This document shows positions 63,370 through 64,000 of a stretch of DNA of 64,000 nucleotides, in pieces (the first letter of the stretch is position 1; each line of letters opens with the position of its first letter). Under the pieces are notes generated by a model. That model searched no databases. It was not told the DNA's origin and worked only from the letters and a program-made list of their open reading frames with translations. The DNA lies in the NCBI RefSeq assembly GCF_002078875.1, contig NC_034410.1:77220661-77284660 (forward strand), written 5' to 3'. A program made the position numbers and the translations under genes. Source of the DNA: Numida meleagris (lineage: Eukaryota; Chordata; Aves; Galliformes; Numididae).

Positions 63370-63397
63370 CCTTCTCAATATATACATAATGAGAAGG
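63370..63397. repeat. Inverted repeat CCTTCTCA / TGAGAAGG
   Basis: Perfect 8-bp arms at 63370-63377 and 63390-63397 with a 12-base AT loop. Confidence 0.85.
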
Positions 63398-63430
63398 TCT
63401 CAATATATATCTCAATATATCTCAATATGT
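63398..63430 (+). repeat. CTCAATATAT-type short tandem repeat
   Basis: Three imperfect units of CTCAATATAT(AT) follow the inverted repeat; the first arm also holds a CTCAATATAT unit. Confidence 0.8.
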
Positions 63431-64000
63431 ATACAGTCAATAATCCTTTGAAAGTAAACATCAGAATGGTAGCTGCAGAAAGTAATGGGTCTTCTTTTAG
63501 TCGCTTAATCAGAAACAGATATTCATGTTATTTGTGTTTTATAACTCCAAATTTTCAGATACGTACCTTACTTTGCTGGGATCCAAATATCATGTATAAT
63601 GTCACAGTGACCTGCAAGTAAGCAAGCAAAATGATTATTCAGAGAGGAAATCCATGATGAAATTAATTACAACATCTATAATGCCTTTTGTAATTTCAGA
63701 AACGTTTGTAGGTATGGATTTCTGATGCACATAGTATTAATTTAAGTGTGAAAGTGTGAAAATGACAGGTTTTGATTAATATGATAGCTTTGGGTATGTA
63801 ATTAACTGATTGTCTTTAGTAGGGATCAGATAGGATGTGGGATTGTTGTGCAAAACCTCACTTGCAGGGATAGAGAGTTCCTAGTGGTCTAACAAGGTAA
63901 GGCGCTAGGAACTTTATTTTTTATATTTAGAGTCTTTCCTAATCGTAACTTCAAGTGCTGTAAATTAGCAAAGCTATGAATATTTCTTTCAGAAGCTGGC

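Larger units (their letters stand above)
61776..64000. other. AT-rich non-coding stretch to window end
   Basis: Apart from the small inverted and direct repeats at 63370-63430, nothing recognised. Confidence 0.55.

Noticed and set aside
1..64000. CRISPR arrays, bacterial operons, tRNA or rRNA genes
   Set aside because: None seen. The only regularly repeated units are microsatellites, the 16-bp LTR minisatellite and CR1 octamers.

Overview
The window looks like a gene-poor stretch of a bird nuclear genome. The main evidence is several CR1 non-LTR retrotransposon copies. The first ends in the avian-type CR1 tail, tandem ATTCTATG-like octamers, at about 1165-1198. The rest is AT-rich, with homopolymer tracts, short microsatellites and frequent stops in all six frames. 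I found no intact host gene, rRNA, tRNA, CRISPR array or bacterial-type operon. Nearly every open frame over 60 codons is either a retroelement fragment or looks like chance. The window is probably intergenic or deep intronic.

Layout. 1-1199: 3' part of a CR1 element on the + strand, with a broken ORF2 reverse transcriptase. 1200-12690: AT-rich, nothing recognised beyond simple repeats. 12690-14660: older CR1 on the - strand, split by a solo LTR (13186-13755) flanked by the 5-bp target duplication CTTGT. 14660-27509: mostly unrecognised, with one speculative exon-like segment at 24698-24790. 27510-27704: internal-only CR1 fragment on the - strand, about 99% identical to part of the first CR1. 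37220-38011: a second type of solo LTR (duplication TATAG), with a TATA box, a 16-bp minisatellite and a polyadenylation signal. 38784-39070: two very short CR1 3' stubs. 42135-42950: two head-to-tail related LTR-like repeats, the second with two strong hairpins. 48990-49985: decayed Ty3/Gypsy remnant on the - strand with integrase zinc region, catalytic core, GPY/F-like region and chromodomain. 56230-57165: unidentified decayed frames on the - strand. 57780-58440: two GC-richer blocks. 58686-58750: CR1-like tail. 59990-60546: solo LTR related to the one at 13186. 61075-61775: CR1 on the - strand.

The elements do not form a functional system; together they record successive insertions. The best candidate for something new is the chromodomain-bearing Ty3/Gypsy fossil at 49 kb, because chromoviruses are thought to be largely absent from birds. 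Next are the internal-only CR1 patch at 27.5 kb and the LTR with SalI-palindrome repeats at 37.6 kb. All family calls come from reading translated motifs and comparing copies within the window; no database search was possible.
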